Positions 51,566 to 61,105 of a DNA stretch of 64,000 nucleotides are shown in pieces. The DNA is from Bacteroidota bacterium (GTDB lineage Bacteria; Bacteroidota; Bacteroidia; Chitinophagales; Chitinophagaceae). A program made the translations under genes and the position numbers. The stretch lies in contig JAEZAM010000034.1 of assembly GCA_023430465.1 (NCBI GenBank), forward strand, positions 44,147-108,146, in the 5' to 3' direction. The notes below the pieces were generated by a model. That model saw only the letters and a program-made list of their open reading frames with translations, was not told the DNA's origin and made no database searches. Numbering within the stretch: position 1 is the first letter of the stretch; each line of letters begins with the position of its first letter.

Positions 51566-52702
51566 TCAGGTGAAAAGATCCGCTGCAATCCCATCAGCAA
51601 GCAGACGACCTCTCCTGGTAAGTCGGAAGCCCTCCGCATCAAGATTCATCAATCCATGACGTTCATACTCTTTCAGTCTTGGAATCAACGCAGTCATCTC
51701 CTTGTCGGGATCAGCCTGCAGGCTTCGGAGCCGTTCAAACTTTGTTCCCGCTGACGTGCGGAGCGATATCATGATATATTCATTCAACCGGTCAACAGCA
51801 GTCAGCAGTTCTTTTTCCATTGGTAGTACTCCATTGCTGATCGACTCGATGTACTTATTGTTGTTGGCTACATTCCACCAGCGGTTTTGACCGTCGAAAG
51901 AATGCGCGGAAGGGCCAAATCCAAGATAAGTCTTGCCCTCCCAATAGGAGGAGTTGTGACGGCTGCGGAAGCCGGGTTTGGCAAAATTGGAAATCTCGTA
52001 GTGCTCATAGCCTGCATCCGTCAACCAGTCCATCAGCAGCAGGAACTGCGACGACTGCGCATCCGGGTTTACATCTGCCGTTTGTTTCAATGCGATCATC
52101 TTCTGCAAGGGAGTTTTGGGCTCTACCGTCAACGCATAACACGACAAGTGCGGGATCCCCAGCGCGACGGCCCTTTCTACATTAGACTTCCACTTCTCAT
52201 CTGTCAGTCCGGGCGTTCCATAAATGAGGTCGATGGTAATGTTGGGAAAAACGGTCAAAGCTGCCGTCAACGCGTCAATGGCCTGCTGCGCATTGTGAGC
52301 CCTGTTCATCCATAGCAGGTCTTCTTCGTAGAAGCTCTGCACCCCGATGCTGAGACGATTGATGCCAATCCCTTTCCATTCTGCCAGCGCTGCAGCACTG
52401 ATATCATCGGGGTTGGTCTCCAGTGTGACCTCGGTATCAGGGCTCACCCGGAACTTATGATGGATCGCCGCGAGGATCTCTTTCAATTCTTCGCCGTCCA
52501 GCAGGCTGGGAGTACCACCACCAAAATACACCGTTTCGATCTCTTCTTCTGTGGCCGCCGTTTGTGTCCAGTCAAAGATTTCAATCTCTTTCAATAAAGC
52601 GGCCACCATTTCGTTTTTATACCGCAACGATGTGGAAAAATGGAAATTGCAATAATGACAGGCCTGCCTGCAAAATGGAATATGTAAATAAATACCCGCC
52701 AT
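51566..52702 (-). CDS. hemW: HemW-like radical SAM protein
   Basis: The radical SAM motif is at the very N-terminus: AGIYLHIPFCRQACHYCNFH, with three cysteines spaced C-x3-C-x2-C. Then come TVYFGGGTPSLLDGEELKEI (SAM/substrate site), RLSIGVQSFYEEDLLWMNRA and the family end (FRLTRRGRLLADGIAADLF). HemW is related to oxygen-independent coproporphyrinogen oxidase but acts as a haem chaperone in several bacteria. The hemD-like gene nearby fits a haem context. Confidence 0.85.
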   Translation of the reverse strand: MAGIYLHIPFCRQACHYCNFHFSTSLRYKNEMVAALLKEIEIFDWTQTAATEEEIETVYFGGGTPSLLDGEELKEILAAIHHKFRVSPDTEVTLETNPDDISAAALAEWKGIGINRLSIGVQSFYEEDLLWMNRAHNAQQAIDALTAALTVFPNITIDLIYGTPGLTDEKWKSNVERAVALGIPHLSCYALTVEPKTPLQKMIALKQTADVNPDAQSSQFLLLMDWLTDAGYEHYEISNFAKPGFRSRHNSSYWEGKTYLGFGPSAHSFDGQNRWWNVANNNKYIESISNGVLPMEKELLTAVDRLNEYIMISLRTSAGTKFERLRSLQADPDKEMTALIPRLKEYERHGLMNLDAEGFRLTRRGRLLADGIAADLFT

Positions 52703-52770
52703 ACCTTCCCTGCCAACAACAATGATTAATGAATAATTTTACAACTACCCGGCTCTGCCAACGGTAAAAG

Positions 52771-54573
52771 ATGACAAAATTAAGACTGCTGATACTAGCA
52801 TTGCCCTTTTTGTTGCAGGTCCTGCCCGGGCGAGCGCAAGGGGAATATCGTCTTTTCCTCCGCGGGGTAGATGTTGATTCCGCCATGCTGACCGGTCAAC
52901 TGGCTCTCAAAACCACTTTCAACAACCGCAATGAGTGTGTGGCCTACGTGACGGCCCTGCCCGGTGTGTTGCAGGGTCGGGGTTATGTGAATGCATCACT
53001 TGACAGCCTCGCATTCGATTCATTGCATGCTTTTGCGGCTGTATACGTCGGGGAAAAATATGTATTGGCGCGGATCGACACGCGCCACGTGGATGCCTAT
53101 ATCCTGGAGGCAGTAGGCTGGCGGGCCTCGGCTTTGGAAAATAAGCCCATCGATTTCCGGGAGGTGCAGCAATGGCAGGAGAAGATCCTCGGCTATCTGG
53201 AAAACAACGGTCATCCCTTCGCACGGGTATGGCTCGACAGCATACAGTTGACCGACCAGCAGCTTTCGCTCGCCATGCGCCTGGATAAAGGCCCCGACTA
53301 CCGGGTCGACAGTATCCGGATCATCGGCAACGCAAAGGTCTCCAATGAATTTATCCAGCGCTATCTCGACATCCGTAACGGGAGCACATTCAGCAGGGAA
53401 AAATTGCTGCGCATCAGCCGGCGGATGCGCGAACTGACCTTCGTGGAAGAAGAACAACCCGCCCGGCTTATCTGGCTCGGCTCCGGATCGATACTGGAAA
53501 TGTATCTCCGGCAACGCAAAAGCAGCCAGGTAAATGTCCTGGTTGGATTTTTACCCAACAATGATCAGCTCTCTTCAAAAAAACTACTGATCACCGGCGA
53601 AGCAAACCTCAACCTTAAAAACGCGCTTGGTGCGGGTGAAACAATTGGCCTGAATTGGCAGCAATTACAGGTCAAATCTCCCAGGCTGAACTTAATTTAT
53701 CAGCATCCCTATATTTTCAATTCACCTATTGGCCTTGACTTCGCTTTTGATATGTTCCGGAAGGACAGCACATTTCTCAATGTCAATTTCCAGATCGGTG
53801 CGCAATATGTGCTCAGTGTGAACCAATCGGGAAAGCTGTTCCTCCAGCGGTTTCAAACGATCGTGAATGGGGTCAATACAGCCTACATCCTGCAGAACTA
53901 CCGCCTGCCGGATGAGGCGGATGTGAGCGCGGTCAACCTCGGTATTGATTATGAGTACAACAACACGAACTACCGGTTGAACCCAACATCCGGAAATGAG
54001 TTCCGCATCATTGCTTCGGCAGGAACCAAAAAGCTGAAGCAAAACAATGAGGTGCTCGAACTGAAAGATCAATCCAATCCCGATTTTGATTTTGCACGTC
54101 TTTATGATACGCTGAAATTGAAGACGTACCAGTTCAGGGTGCGGGTATCTGCCGCAAAATATTTCCCTATAGGCGTCCAGGGCAGGACTACACTGCGAAC
54201 AGCCGTGAATGGAGGTGTTTTTCAGAGTGGTAATGTCTTCCGGAATGAATTGTTCCAGATCGGCGGTTACCGGTTGCTCCGTGGCTTCGATGAAGAAAGC
54301 CAGTATCTCTCCCAATTTGCCGTGGGGACACTCGAGTTCCGTTACCTTGTGGGGCAGAATTCCTTTTTTTATGGGTTTACAGATGGAGGGTGGGGAAGAA
54401 ATAATAGCCAGAATTACGATGAAAATTATACCTACCTCAGTGGCGGCATCGGCCTTGCGTTCGAGACACCTGTCGGTGTATTCAATCTCGCCTGGGCCGT
54501 CGGTAAAAGGAATGATATTCCTTTCAACCTTCGCCAATCAAAGATCCATTTTGGTTTTGTCAACTATTTCTAA
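52771..54573 (+). CDS. BamA/TamA-like outer-membrane beta-barrel with POTRA-like domains
   Basis: A signal peptide (TKLRLLILALPFLLQVLPGR) is followed by POTRA-like repeats (GYVNASLDSLAFDSLHAFAA; YRVDSIRIIGNAKVSNEFIQ; NGSTFSREKLLRISRRMREL) and then a 16-strand-like barrel. The family barrel motif is IGGYRLLRGFDEESQYLSQF with GTLEFRYLVGQNSFFYGFTD near the end, typical of the D15/Omp85 RGF-like region. The end strand reads RQSKIHFGFVNYF with terminal Phe. Two to three POTRA domains and a 600-residue length fit a TamA-like member rather than full BamA. Confidence 0.82.
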   Translation: MTKLRLLILALPFLLQVLPGRAQGEYRLFLRGVDVDSAMLTGQLALKTTFNNRNECVAYVTALPGVLQGRGYVNASLDSLAFDSLHAFAAVYVGEKYVLARIDTRHVDAYILEAVGWRASALENKPIDFREVQQWQEKILGYLENNGHPFARVWLDSIQLTDQQLSLAMRLDKGPDYRVDSIRIIGNAKVSNEFIQRYLDIRNGSTFSREKLLRISRRMRELTFVEEEQPARLIWLGSGSILEMYLRQRKSSQVNVLVGFLPNNDQLSSKKLLITGEANLNLKNALGAGETIGLNWQQLQVKSPRLNLIYQHPYIFNSPIGLDFAFDMFRKDSTFLNVNFQIGAQYVLSVNQSGKLFLQRFQTIVNGVNTAYILQNYRLPDEADVSAVNLGIDYEYNNTNYRLNPTSGNEFRIIASAGTKKLKQNNEVLELKDQSNPDFDFARLYDTLKLKTYQFRVRVSAAKYFPIGVQGRTTLRTAVNGGVFQSGNVFRNELFQIGGYRLLRGFDEESQYLSQFAVGTLEFRYLVGQNSFFYGFTDGGWGRNNSQNYDENYTYLSGGIGLAFETPVGVFNLAWAVGKRNDIPFNLRQSKIHFGFVNYF

Positions 54574-54584
54574 AAGCGGTTCGC

Positions 54585-55604
54585 GTGATTTTTACAAGGC
54601 ATCGTTTCAATCCACCCGAAGAAGCTATTTTTGCCTTTCAAAAAAACTATTTGCAGCGGCTTCTCTACCTCAGCATTTTTTTCCTCTTCAGCTTCATAGC
54701 GGCCAATGGTCAGAATGTTGACACCGTTATTCTTTCCCAGGATACTGTGCCCGTCCTGGACACCATGCCGTATACCTACCCGGAAGAGAGGGATACCGTT
54801 GTAGTGAGTTCCACCGAGATATCCCGCAAACCCTTTTTACCCGATAGCGCCTGGACCTTTGTGCCGGACCAGGATCTTCGCCAGCAGGTACTGCTGCGTC
54901 ATCCCTATTTCAATTATAAGACGCGGCCCGTAGCCGTCGTGTCTAATGTCCGCGTCGTGAAAGGTCGTGAGACGATCTTTTATGCGCTGATCGGCCTGCT
55001 TATATCGTTTGCATTGCTGAAAACCGGCTTTGCCAAATATTACCAGGATCTGTTCCGGGTTTTTTTCCGGACTACATTAAAGCAACGGCAGATAAGGGAG
55101 CAACTGATGCAGTCGCCACTGCCCTCACTCATGTACAATATTTTCTTTGTGCTGAGCGGAGGACTCTACCTTGATATGGTGCTGCATTACTACGGCTTCA
55201 CACCGATCCCGGAATTCTGGCTCATGTACCTGTACTGCTGCGCGGGCCTGGCAACCATATATTTTGTAAAATTCATCGGACTAAAGATCTGTGGGTGGTT
55301 GTTCAACATGAAACAGGCTGCGGACTCCTACATCTTCATCGTTTTTATCATCAACAAGGTGATTGGTATTTTTCTGCTCCCATTTGTTGTACTACTGCCA
55401 TTTACCAAAGGCGATATGCACCAGGTAGTGCTTATCAGCTCCTTCCTGGGAATCGGCGGCCTGCTCCTCTACCGGTTCATCTTAGGGTTTTCCGCAGTCC
55501 GTAACGAGGTCAGATTCAACCTATTTCACTTTTTTCTGTATCTCCTGGCTTTCGAAGCCGCGCCGCTACTGCTGATTTACAGGGTTTTACTATTAGTATA
55601 TTAA
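54585..55604 (+). CDS. DUF4271 membrane protein
   Basis: The 339-residue protein begins 11 bases after the Omp85 gene at a GTG (IFTRHRFNPPEE). A periplasmic-like stretch (DTMPYTYPEERDTVVVSSTE) is followed by about six to seven membrane helices (FYALIGLLISFALLKTGFAK, IFFVLSGGLYLDMVLHYYGF, YIFIVFIINKVIGIFLLPFV, HFFLYLLAFEAAPLLLIYRV). DUF4271 is Bacteroidota-specific and generally precedes a uroporphyrinogen-III-synthase-like gene, as here. Function unknown. Confidence 0.8.
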   Translation: MIFTRHRFNPPEEAIFAFQKNYLQRLLYLSIFFLFSFIAANGQNVDTVILSQDTVPVLDTMPYTYPEERDTVVVSSTEISRKPFLPDSAWTFVPDQDLRQQVLLRHPYFNYKTRPVAVVSNVRVVKGRETIFYALIGLLISFALLKTGFAKYYQDLFRVFFRTTLKQRQIREQLMQSPLPSLMYNIFFVLSGGLYLDMVLHYYGFTPIPEFWLMYLYCCAGLATIYFVKFIGLKICGWLFNMKQAADSYIFIVFIINKVIGIFLLPFVVLLPFTKGDMHQVVLISSFLGIGGLLLYRFILGFSAVRNEVRFNLFHFFLYLLAFEAAPLLLIYRVLLLVY

Positions 55605-55615
55605 ACAGAATAGCT

Positions 55616-55623
55616 TAACTTTG
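55616..55623 (+). promoter_or_regulatory. -7-like element before hemD
   Basis: TAACTTTG fits TAnnTTTG and sits 21 bases before ATG 55645. The -33 element is unclear. Confidence 0.45.
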
Positions 55624-55644
55624 CACCCAATTTAGCCGAACCGC

Positions 55645-56445
55645 ATGGTAAAAAATGGGGAGAAAAAGGCCGGAAATCAGGCCAAGACAATACAGCGCAT
55701 CCTGATAACGCAACCGAAGCCTGAGAGTGATAAGTCGCCATACTTCGAGCTTTCGCGGAAGTACAGCGTACAATTGGACTTTCAGCCCTTCATCCGCCTT
55801 GAAGGGATACCAGCCAGGGATTTCCGCAAACAAAAGATTGATATCCCGAACTATACGGGGGTCATCTTCACGAGCAGAAACGCGATCGACCACTTCTTCC
55901 GCACCTGCGAGGAGATGAAGGTCAGCGTATCCCAGGATACCAAGTATTTCTGCATCACCGAAGCGGTGGCACTCTATCTTCAGAAGTTCATCCTGTATCG
56001 CAAACGCAAGGTCTTTTATGGCGCCGATGGCAGCAATAAAAGCATGTTCGATGTGATCAATAAGCATAAAGGGAATGAGAAATTCCTTTATGTATGTTCC
56101 GAGAATCAGCAGGATAATGAGATCGTAGGATGGCTGAAAGCAAATAACTGCGAGTTCGCCCTCGCATTCATGTACCGTACCCAAAGCAATGATGTAAAGG
56201 AATTGCTTACCCAGACGGAATACGATGTCATCTGTTTCTTCACCCCCAGCGGTGTGCGCAGTCTATTTGATAATCTTCCCCAATACCAGCAGAATGGCAC
56301 GGTGATCGGCGCATTCGGGGGAAATACATCCAAGGCGGCCGAAGAAGCCGGCCTGACACTGGACATCAAAGCTCCTCAACCTCAAACACCAAGCATGGTC
56401 GCTGCACTCGACAAGTTCCTCGCAGGCATCATGATTAAGAAATAA
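55645..56445 (+). CDS. hemD: uroporphyrinogen-III synthase-like protein
   Basis: Two-domain HemD fold pattern: RILITQPKPESDKSPYFELS, FTSRNAIDHFFRTCEEMKVS (a nucleotide-free Rossmann-like half), the central FLYVCSENQQDNEIVGWLKA and YDVICFFTPSGVRSLFDNLP, ending VIGAFGGNTSKAAEEAGLTL. It closes and rearranges hydroxymethylbilane to uroporphyrinogen III for haem, sirohaem and B12-type tetrapyrroles. The family is poorly conserved, so the name rests on the overall pattern and the DUF4271 neighbour. Confidence 0.8.
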   Translation: MVKNGEKKAGNQAKTIQRILITQPKPESDKSPYFELSRKYSVQLDFQPFIRLEGIPARDFRKQKIDIPNYTGVIFTSRNAIDHFFRTCEEMKVSVSQDTKYFCITEAVALYLQKFILYRKRKVFYGADGSNKSMFDVINKHKGNEKFLYVCSENQQDNEIVGWLKANNCEFALAFMYRTQSNDVKELLTQTEYDVICFFTPSGVRSLFDNLPQYQQNGTVIGAFGGNTSKAAEEAGLTLDIKAPQPQTPSMVAALDKFLAGIMIKK

Positions 56446-56462
56446 TCTTAGAATAAATCCGG

Positions 56463-56498
56463 AAAAGGCACCGCAATCTGTGGTGCCTTTTCTTTTTT
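56463..56498 (+). terminator. intrinsic terminator after hemD
   Basis: AAAAGGCACC (56463 on) pairs with GGTGCCTTTT, with a nine-base loop and a following T-rich tract (CTTTTTT). Confidence 0.78.
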
Positions 56499-56528
56499 AT
56501 GGAACGTCGTTTGATCGATCTTTAACCC

Positions 56529-58613
56529 ATGCATCGACACAACAACCGGTTAGTAAACGAAACGAGCCCCTACCTGCTGCAACATGCCCACAACCCGGTG
56601 GATTGGTATCCCTGGGGAGAAGAGGCGCTCAACCGGGCGCGCACTGAAAACAAACCCATACTTGTATCCATTGGTTATGCTGCCTGTCACTGGTGCCACG
56701 TGATGGAGCGGGAGAGTTTTGAGAACGAAGAGACGGCTGCTTTCATGAATGACCATTTTATCAATATCAAGATCGATCGCGAAGAAAGACCTGACCTGGA
56801 TCATATCTATATGGATGCCGTGCAGGCCATGACCGGTAGTGGTGGCTGGCCACTGAATGTTTTTCTCACGCCGGACACCCGGCCTTTTTATGGGGGCACC
56901 TATTATCCGCCGGTGCGTGCATTCAATCGGGCGTCGTGGATGGAAGTCCTGCAAAATGTAACAGAAGCATTTACCACCCGGCGTCATGAGATCGATGCCC
57001 AGGCGGAAAACCTGACGAGCCATCTTGTACAGTCGAACAGCTTCGGCATCGGCACCGGTGCTGGCCCTGATACATTTTCGATGGAGCAGTTGAAGACTGC
57101 TGCTGCGAATGCGCTAAAATCGGCAGACCGCGAATGGGGCGGATTTGGAAAGGCACCGAAGTTTCCCCAGACACAGGTGATCCGCTACCTGTTGCGATAT
57201 AACTGGACCCTGAATAAAAATGGCCAACCCACCGAACTGGCCAGGCAGGGGCTGACACAGGCCTTGCTTAGTCTTGATAAAATGGCGGCCGGCGGGATAT
57301 ATGACCAGGTGGGTGGTGGATTCGCGCGCTATTCAACGGATGGCGAGTGGCTGGCTCCGCATTTTGAAAAAATGCTTTATGACAATGCCCTGCTGATCAC
57401 GGTTTATAGCGAAGCGTATAAGGTGACCGGAGAAAGGAAATACGCGACTGTGATCGCCGAGACGGTTAAGTTCCTTGAGCGCGAGATGCTCGATGCAGGC
57501 GGCGGGTTTTATGCAGCGCTCGATGCCGACAGTGAGGGCGTAGAAGGGAAGTTTTATGTATGGGATAAAGAAGAGGTGGATAATATACTCGGTGCAGACG
57601 CAACCGTCCTGGGTGAATACTTCGATATAACAGCGGTGGGGAATTGGGAGGGAAAAAATATCCCGCGGTTGTTGCATGAACCCGGACGAATCAGGAAAAA
57701 ATTTGGCCTGGATGAAGAGGCATTGGAAGCGATGGTCACTCGCGGCAAAGAAAATTTGCTCGCTGCACGGGCCCGGAGGGTTCGGCCGCAACTGGACGAC
57801 AAGATACTGCTTGGATGGAATGCCTTGATGAATACGGCGCTTACGGATGCCTATGCCGCCACCGGTATCGGACATTACCTTGCGTTGGCCATAAAAAACA
57901 TGAGGTTCCTGCTGGCCGCCTTTGCGAAAGCTGGCGGTAATGAATTCTTCCATACGTGGAAAGCAGGAAATGCCCGGTTTCCCGCCTTCCTTGATGACGT
58001 GGCCTTTTTGGTCGAAGCGCTGATCGGCTTACAGGTCGTGACGGGTGAAACAGGCTGGCTGGATAAGGCAAAAGATATCACCGAGGGGCTGATTCCGGCC
58101 TTCTCGGAAGAGGAGGGTCCTTATTTTTATTATACACGAAAGGACCAGGACGATGTCATACTTCGGAAGAAGGAGGTGTATGATGGAGCCGTGCCATCAG
58201 GAAATTCGGTGATGGCAGGCAATTTATTTAAGCTTGGCGTGTTATATGACAGGAAAGACTGGGTGGACCGCGCGGCACAGATGCTGGGACTTTTAGCGCC
58301 AGTTATCGTAAAATACCCCACCTCGTTTGGCAGATGGGGTTGCCATTTACTGGAAATGACGGATGGCCTCGCGGAGATTGTGATCACCGGAAAGGATATC
58401 GCGGAAGAAAGGAAGCAATTGTTGAAGGAATACCTGCCACATACCGTAATGATGAGCACCGCGATTGATAACCAGCACTTCCCATTATTGGTGGGTAAGG
58501 AGGTTGAGGATAAACCCCTGTTTTATCTCTGTAAAAACTATACGTGTTTGCGGCCAGTACAAACAGTTGATGAGCTTATGTTGCTGATAAACAGTGCCCG
58601 AAATGACAATTAA
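56529..58613 (+). CDS. DUF255 thioredoxin-like protein (YyaL/SSP411 family)
   Basis: The 694-residue protein starts with the DUF255 thioredoxin-like domain: NRLVNETSPYLLQHAHNPVD, WYPWGEEALNRARTENKPIL, IGYAACHWCHVMERESFENE (CHWC motif) and DREERPDLDHIYMDAVQAMT. The following GGWPLNVFLTPDTRPFYGGT and PHFEKMLYDNALL stretches lie in the alpha/alpha-barrel half, which resembles N-acylglucosamine 2-epimerase. A spermatogenesis-associated protein 20 homologue exists in eukaryotes, but no enzymatic reaction is firmly known. It is a stand-alone gene between two terminator/promoter borders. Confidence 0.88.
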   Translation: MHRHNNRLVNETSPYLLQHAHNPVDWYPWGEEALNRARTENKPILVSIGYAACHWCHVMERESFENEETAAFMNDHFINIKIDREERPDLDHIYMDAVQAMTGSGGWPLNVFLTPDTRPFYGGTYYPPVRAFNRASWMEVLQNVTEAFTTRRHEIDAQAENLTSHLVQSNSFGIGTGAGPDTFSMEQLKTAAANALKSADREWGGFGKAPKFPQTQVIRYLLRYNWTLNKNGQPTELARQGLTQALLSLDKMAAGGIYDQVGGGFARYSTDGEWLAPHFEKMLYDNALLITVYSEAYKVTGERKYATVIAETVKFLEREMLDAGGGFYAALDADSEGVEGKFYVWDKEEVDNILGADATVLGEYFDITAVGNWEGKNIPRLLHEPGRIRKKFGLDEEALEAMVTRGKENLLAARARRVRPQLDDKILLGWNALMNTALTDAYAATGIGHYLALAIKNMRFLLAAFAKAGGNEFFHTWKAGNARFPAFLDDVAFLVEALIGLQVVTGETGWLDKAKDITEGLIPAFSEEEGPYFYYTRKDQDDVILRKKEVYDGAVPSGNSVMAGNLFKLGVLYDRKDWVDRAAQMLGLLAPVIVKYPTSFGRWGCHLLEMTDGLAEIVITGKDIAEERKQLLKEYLPHTVMMSTAIDNQHFPLLVGKEVEDKPLFYLCKNYTCLRPVQTVDELMLLINSARNDN

Positions 58614-58704
58614 TTTCTTGTTAATACAATAAAATGACCTCCGTAGCCGTTAGAGATTTTACGTCGTATAATTCGCTTTGAATCTAAAAAAATAAAACGT
58701 AACG

Positions 58705-58738
58705 TTGTGCTGACGAACAAACCAAAATATTATATTTG
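58705..58738 (+). promoter_or_regulatory. promoter of gldK
   Basis: TTG (58705-58707), 23 bases, then TATATTTG (58731-58738), which fits TAnnTTTG exactly. It lies inside the longest gldK frame, which supports the later ATG at 58758 as the start. Confidence 0.6.
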
Positions 58739-58757
58739 TCCAATACCCTTTAAGAGT

Positions 58758-60065
58758 ATGAAAATGAAAAACCCAAACTACGCTTTCCTCGCAGCAGCAT
58801 GCGTCACGCTTTTGCTGGCCAGTTGCGGATCGGGAAAAAACAAAGGTGGATCGCTGCCGAATGACGGCCAGGTTCACGGTATAAACCCCGGCAGCCGGTA
58901 TAGCCTGCCAAAGCCTCCGGGCATGGTTTATATTCCCCAGGGAACGTTCCATATGGGGCCGAGTGACGAGGATCCTGCTTATGCTTTCAGCTCACGCAAT
59001 CGTTCTGTCTCTATCAGCGGCTTCTGGATGGATGCCACTGAAATCACCAACAATGAATATCGCCAGTTCGTATACTGGGTGCGCGACTCCGTTGCAGCCC
59101 GGAAGATGGGTAAGGTGAAAGCTGGTGCCGATGGCACAGAGAATGTTGACTGGAAAGCCATGCAAACCATGAAATGGAGCGATCCAAAGACGGTTGAGGC
59201 GCTGGGCAACACGGACCTGATCCTTTCACCGGAAGATCGCATCTTCGGAAAGAAAGAGATCGATGCATCCAAGCTCATTTACCATTCCGAGATCTTCGAT
59301 CTGAAGGAAGCGGCTAAAAGAGAAAATGCCGGTCGTAACCGCTCCAAATTTATCATCAAGAAAGACGTTCCCATTTATCCTGATACACTCGTTTGGATCC
59401 GTGATTTCTCGTATTCCTATAACGAGCCAATGACCAAGCGTTATTTCTCTCACCCTGCCTTCGGAAACTATCCGGTTGTAGGTGTAAGCTGGAAACAGGC
59501 AACTGCTTTCTGCGAGTGGAGAACACATTACCTGAATGCGTTTCTTGACAGCAAGAAGAGAGTGCAGGAATCAGACTTCCGTCTGCCAACAGAAGCACAG
59601 TGGGAGTATGCATCCCGCGGTGGTCGCTCACAATCAATGTTCCCCTGGGGTAACTACTACCTCCGTAATAAGAAAGGATGTCTGATGGCCAACTTCAAAC
59701 CTGGTCGCGGTAACTATCCTGAAGATGGTGGATTCTACACCGTTCGTGCCGATGCTTACTGGCCAAATGACTTCGGTCTGTACTGTATGTCAGGTAACGT
59801 AGCAGAGTGGACTTCTTCTATCTACTACGAAGGCCGTAACAACTTCCAGCATGATATGAACCCTGATGTTCGCTGGAATGCAAAAGATGACGATCCCCCG
59901 CTGATGAAACGCAAGATCATCCGTGGTGGTAGCTGGAAGGATGTAGGCTACTATCTCCAGACCGGTACCAGCACTTATGAGTACCAGGATTCAGCAAAAT
60001 CTTACATTGGCTTCCGTAGCGTAATTGACCTGCCCGCTGCTCCTTCCAAAGGACGCCGCAGATAA
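58758..60065 (+). CDS. gldK: gliding motility lipoprotein GldK
   Basis: ATG 58758 begins a lipoprotein signal (FLAAACVTLLLASCGSGK). The body is a formylglycine-generating-enzyme-like (SUMF1) fold: PGMVYIPQGTFHMGPSDEDP, MDATEITNNEYRQFVYWVRD, VSWKQATAFCEWRTHYLN, DFRLPTEAQWEYASRGGR, LYCMSGNVAEWTSSIYYEGR and RKIIRGGSWKDVGYYLQTGT. GldK joins GldN in the ring under the outer membrane in the T9SS/gliding motor complex. An intrinsic terminator follows before gldL. ATG 58764 is an alternative start. Confidence 0.93.
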   Translation: MKMKNPNYAFLAAACVTLLLASCGSGKNKGGSLPNDGQVHGINPGSRYSLPKPPGMVYIPQGTFHMGPSDEDPAYAFSSRNRSVSISGFWMDATEITNNEYRQFVYWVRDSVAARKMGKVKAGADGTENVDWKAMQTMKWSDPKTVEALGNTDLILSPEDRIFGKKEIDASKLIYHSEIFDLKEAAKRENAGRNRSKFIIKKDVPIYPDTLVWIRDFSYSYNEPMTKRYFSHPAFGNYPVVGVSWKQATAFCEWRTHYLNAFLDSKKRVQESDFRLPTEAQWEYASRGGRSQSMFPWGNYYLRNKKGCLMANFKPGRGNYPEDGGFYTVRADAYWPNDFGLYCMSGNVAEWTSSIYYEGRNNFQHDMNPDVRWNAKDDDPPLMKRKIIRGGSWKDVGYYLQTGTSTYEYQDSAKSYIGFRSVIDLPAAPSKGRRR

Positions 60066-60079
60066 GCTATAAATATCTG

Positions 60080-60112
60080 GAGGGTCGCATCTCCGCGACC
60101 CTCTTTTTTTTG
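60080..60112 (+). terminator. intrinsic terminator between gldK and gldL
   Basis: GAGGGTCGC (from 60080) pairs with GCGACCCTC, the loop is six bases, and a run of eight T follows. It lies 14 bases after the gldK stop. Confidence 0.8.
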
Positions 60113-60179
60113 CTTTTTTAGCAATTTTTCAACAACCATCGCGTTTCTTTTAAAATTTAATAAACCTAATCGACCCCTC

Positions 60180-61001
60180 ATGCGTAAGTATTTCAAAACC
60201 AAAGGTGGACAATTCGTCCTTAACTTCCTCTTCAGCTTCTTCGCCGCTGTAGTAATCTTCGCTGCGATGATGAAAATCCTCCACTGGCCAGGTGCAGACT
60301 ATGCCATCATGGTCGGACTGATCGCTGAAGCTATCGTGTTCCTCGTAATGGCGTTCCTGGTTGATCCGCCTGAAGAACCACATTGGGAAAGATATTTTCC
60401 TGGTATCAACCATCACCCTGATCTTGATCCAAACTTCAAACCCACACCTCTCGCTATCGGCTCCGGCAGCTCAGGAAATCCTGCGCTGAACAAGCTGGAC
60501 GACATGCTGAAAGATGCTGATATCACTCCGGCTAACCTCGGTCGCCTGGGCGAAAACTTCAAAAAATTAGGTGGCACCGTTGATAAAATGGCTGACATCA
60601 CTGATGTAGTAGCTGCAACCGGCGACTATACTGCAAAAACAAAAGAAGCAGCAGTAGCTCTGGGCACTATGAAAGATGCTTACCTGGGCGCTGCAAGCAG
60701 CATCCAGCACTTCAACCAGGCTGCTGATGGTACAAAACAGTTCCACGAGCAAGTACAGGTGTTGACGAAGAACCTTTCCTCACTCAACACGATCTATGAA
60801 CTCGAGCTGCAGGATACCAACAATCACCTGAAGGCTATGAACAAATTTTACAGCAACCTTACACAGGCTTCAGAAGCTATGCAGGGCAGCGTAACAGATG
60901 CTCAGAAAGCTAAAGAGCAAATTGCACAACTTGCAACAAACCTGGGCCGCCTGAACAATGTGTACGGCAACATGCTCAGCGCAATGCAGGGTAAGGCATA
61001 A
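60180..61001 (+). CDS. gldL: gliding motility/T9SS inner-membrane motor protein GldL
   Basis: Two membrane helices start the protein: FVLNFLFSFFAAVVIFAAMM and YAIMVGLIAEAIVFLVMAFL. The second has the conserved glutamate (Glu50) shown to be needed for proton-driven movement in Flavobacterium, and the conserved KILHWPGADY sits between them. The rest is a cytoplasmic helical domain with coiled-coil repeats (LTKNLSSLNTIYELELQDTN; KAKEQIAQLATNLGRLNNVY). GldL forms a pentamer around GldM dimers. It is transcribed with gldM and gldN. Confidence 0.93.
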   Translation: MRKYFKTKGGQFVLNFLFSFFAAVVIFAAMMKILHWPGADYAIMVGLIAEAIVFLVMAFLVDPPEEPHWERYFPGINHHPDLDPNFKPTPLAIGSGSSGNPALNKLDDMLKDADITPANLGRLGENFKKLGGTVDKMADITDVVAATGDYTAKTKEAAVALGTMKDAYLGAASSIQHFNQAADGTKQFHEQVQVLTKNLSSLNTIYELELQDTNNHLKAMNKFYSNLTQASEAMQGSVTDAQKAKEQIAQLATNLGRLNNVYGNMLSAMQGKA

Positions 61002-61105
61002 GAATGAAATTAGGGGTCGTTTTCTTTTTATAGAAAATCCAATAATCCGTATCCCGTGATTTCGATAAAGTCACCATTACAATAAAGTAAAAACCAAAAA
61101 TACTC

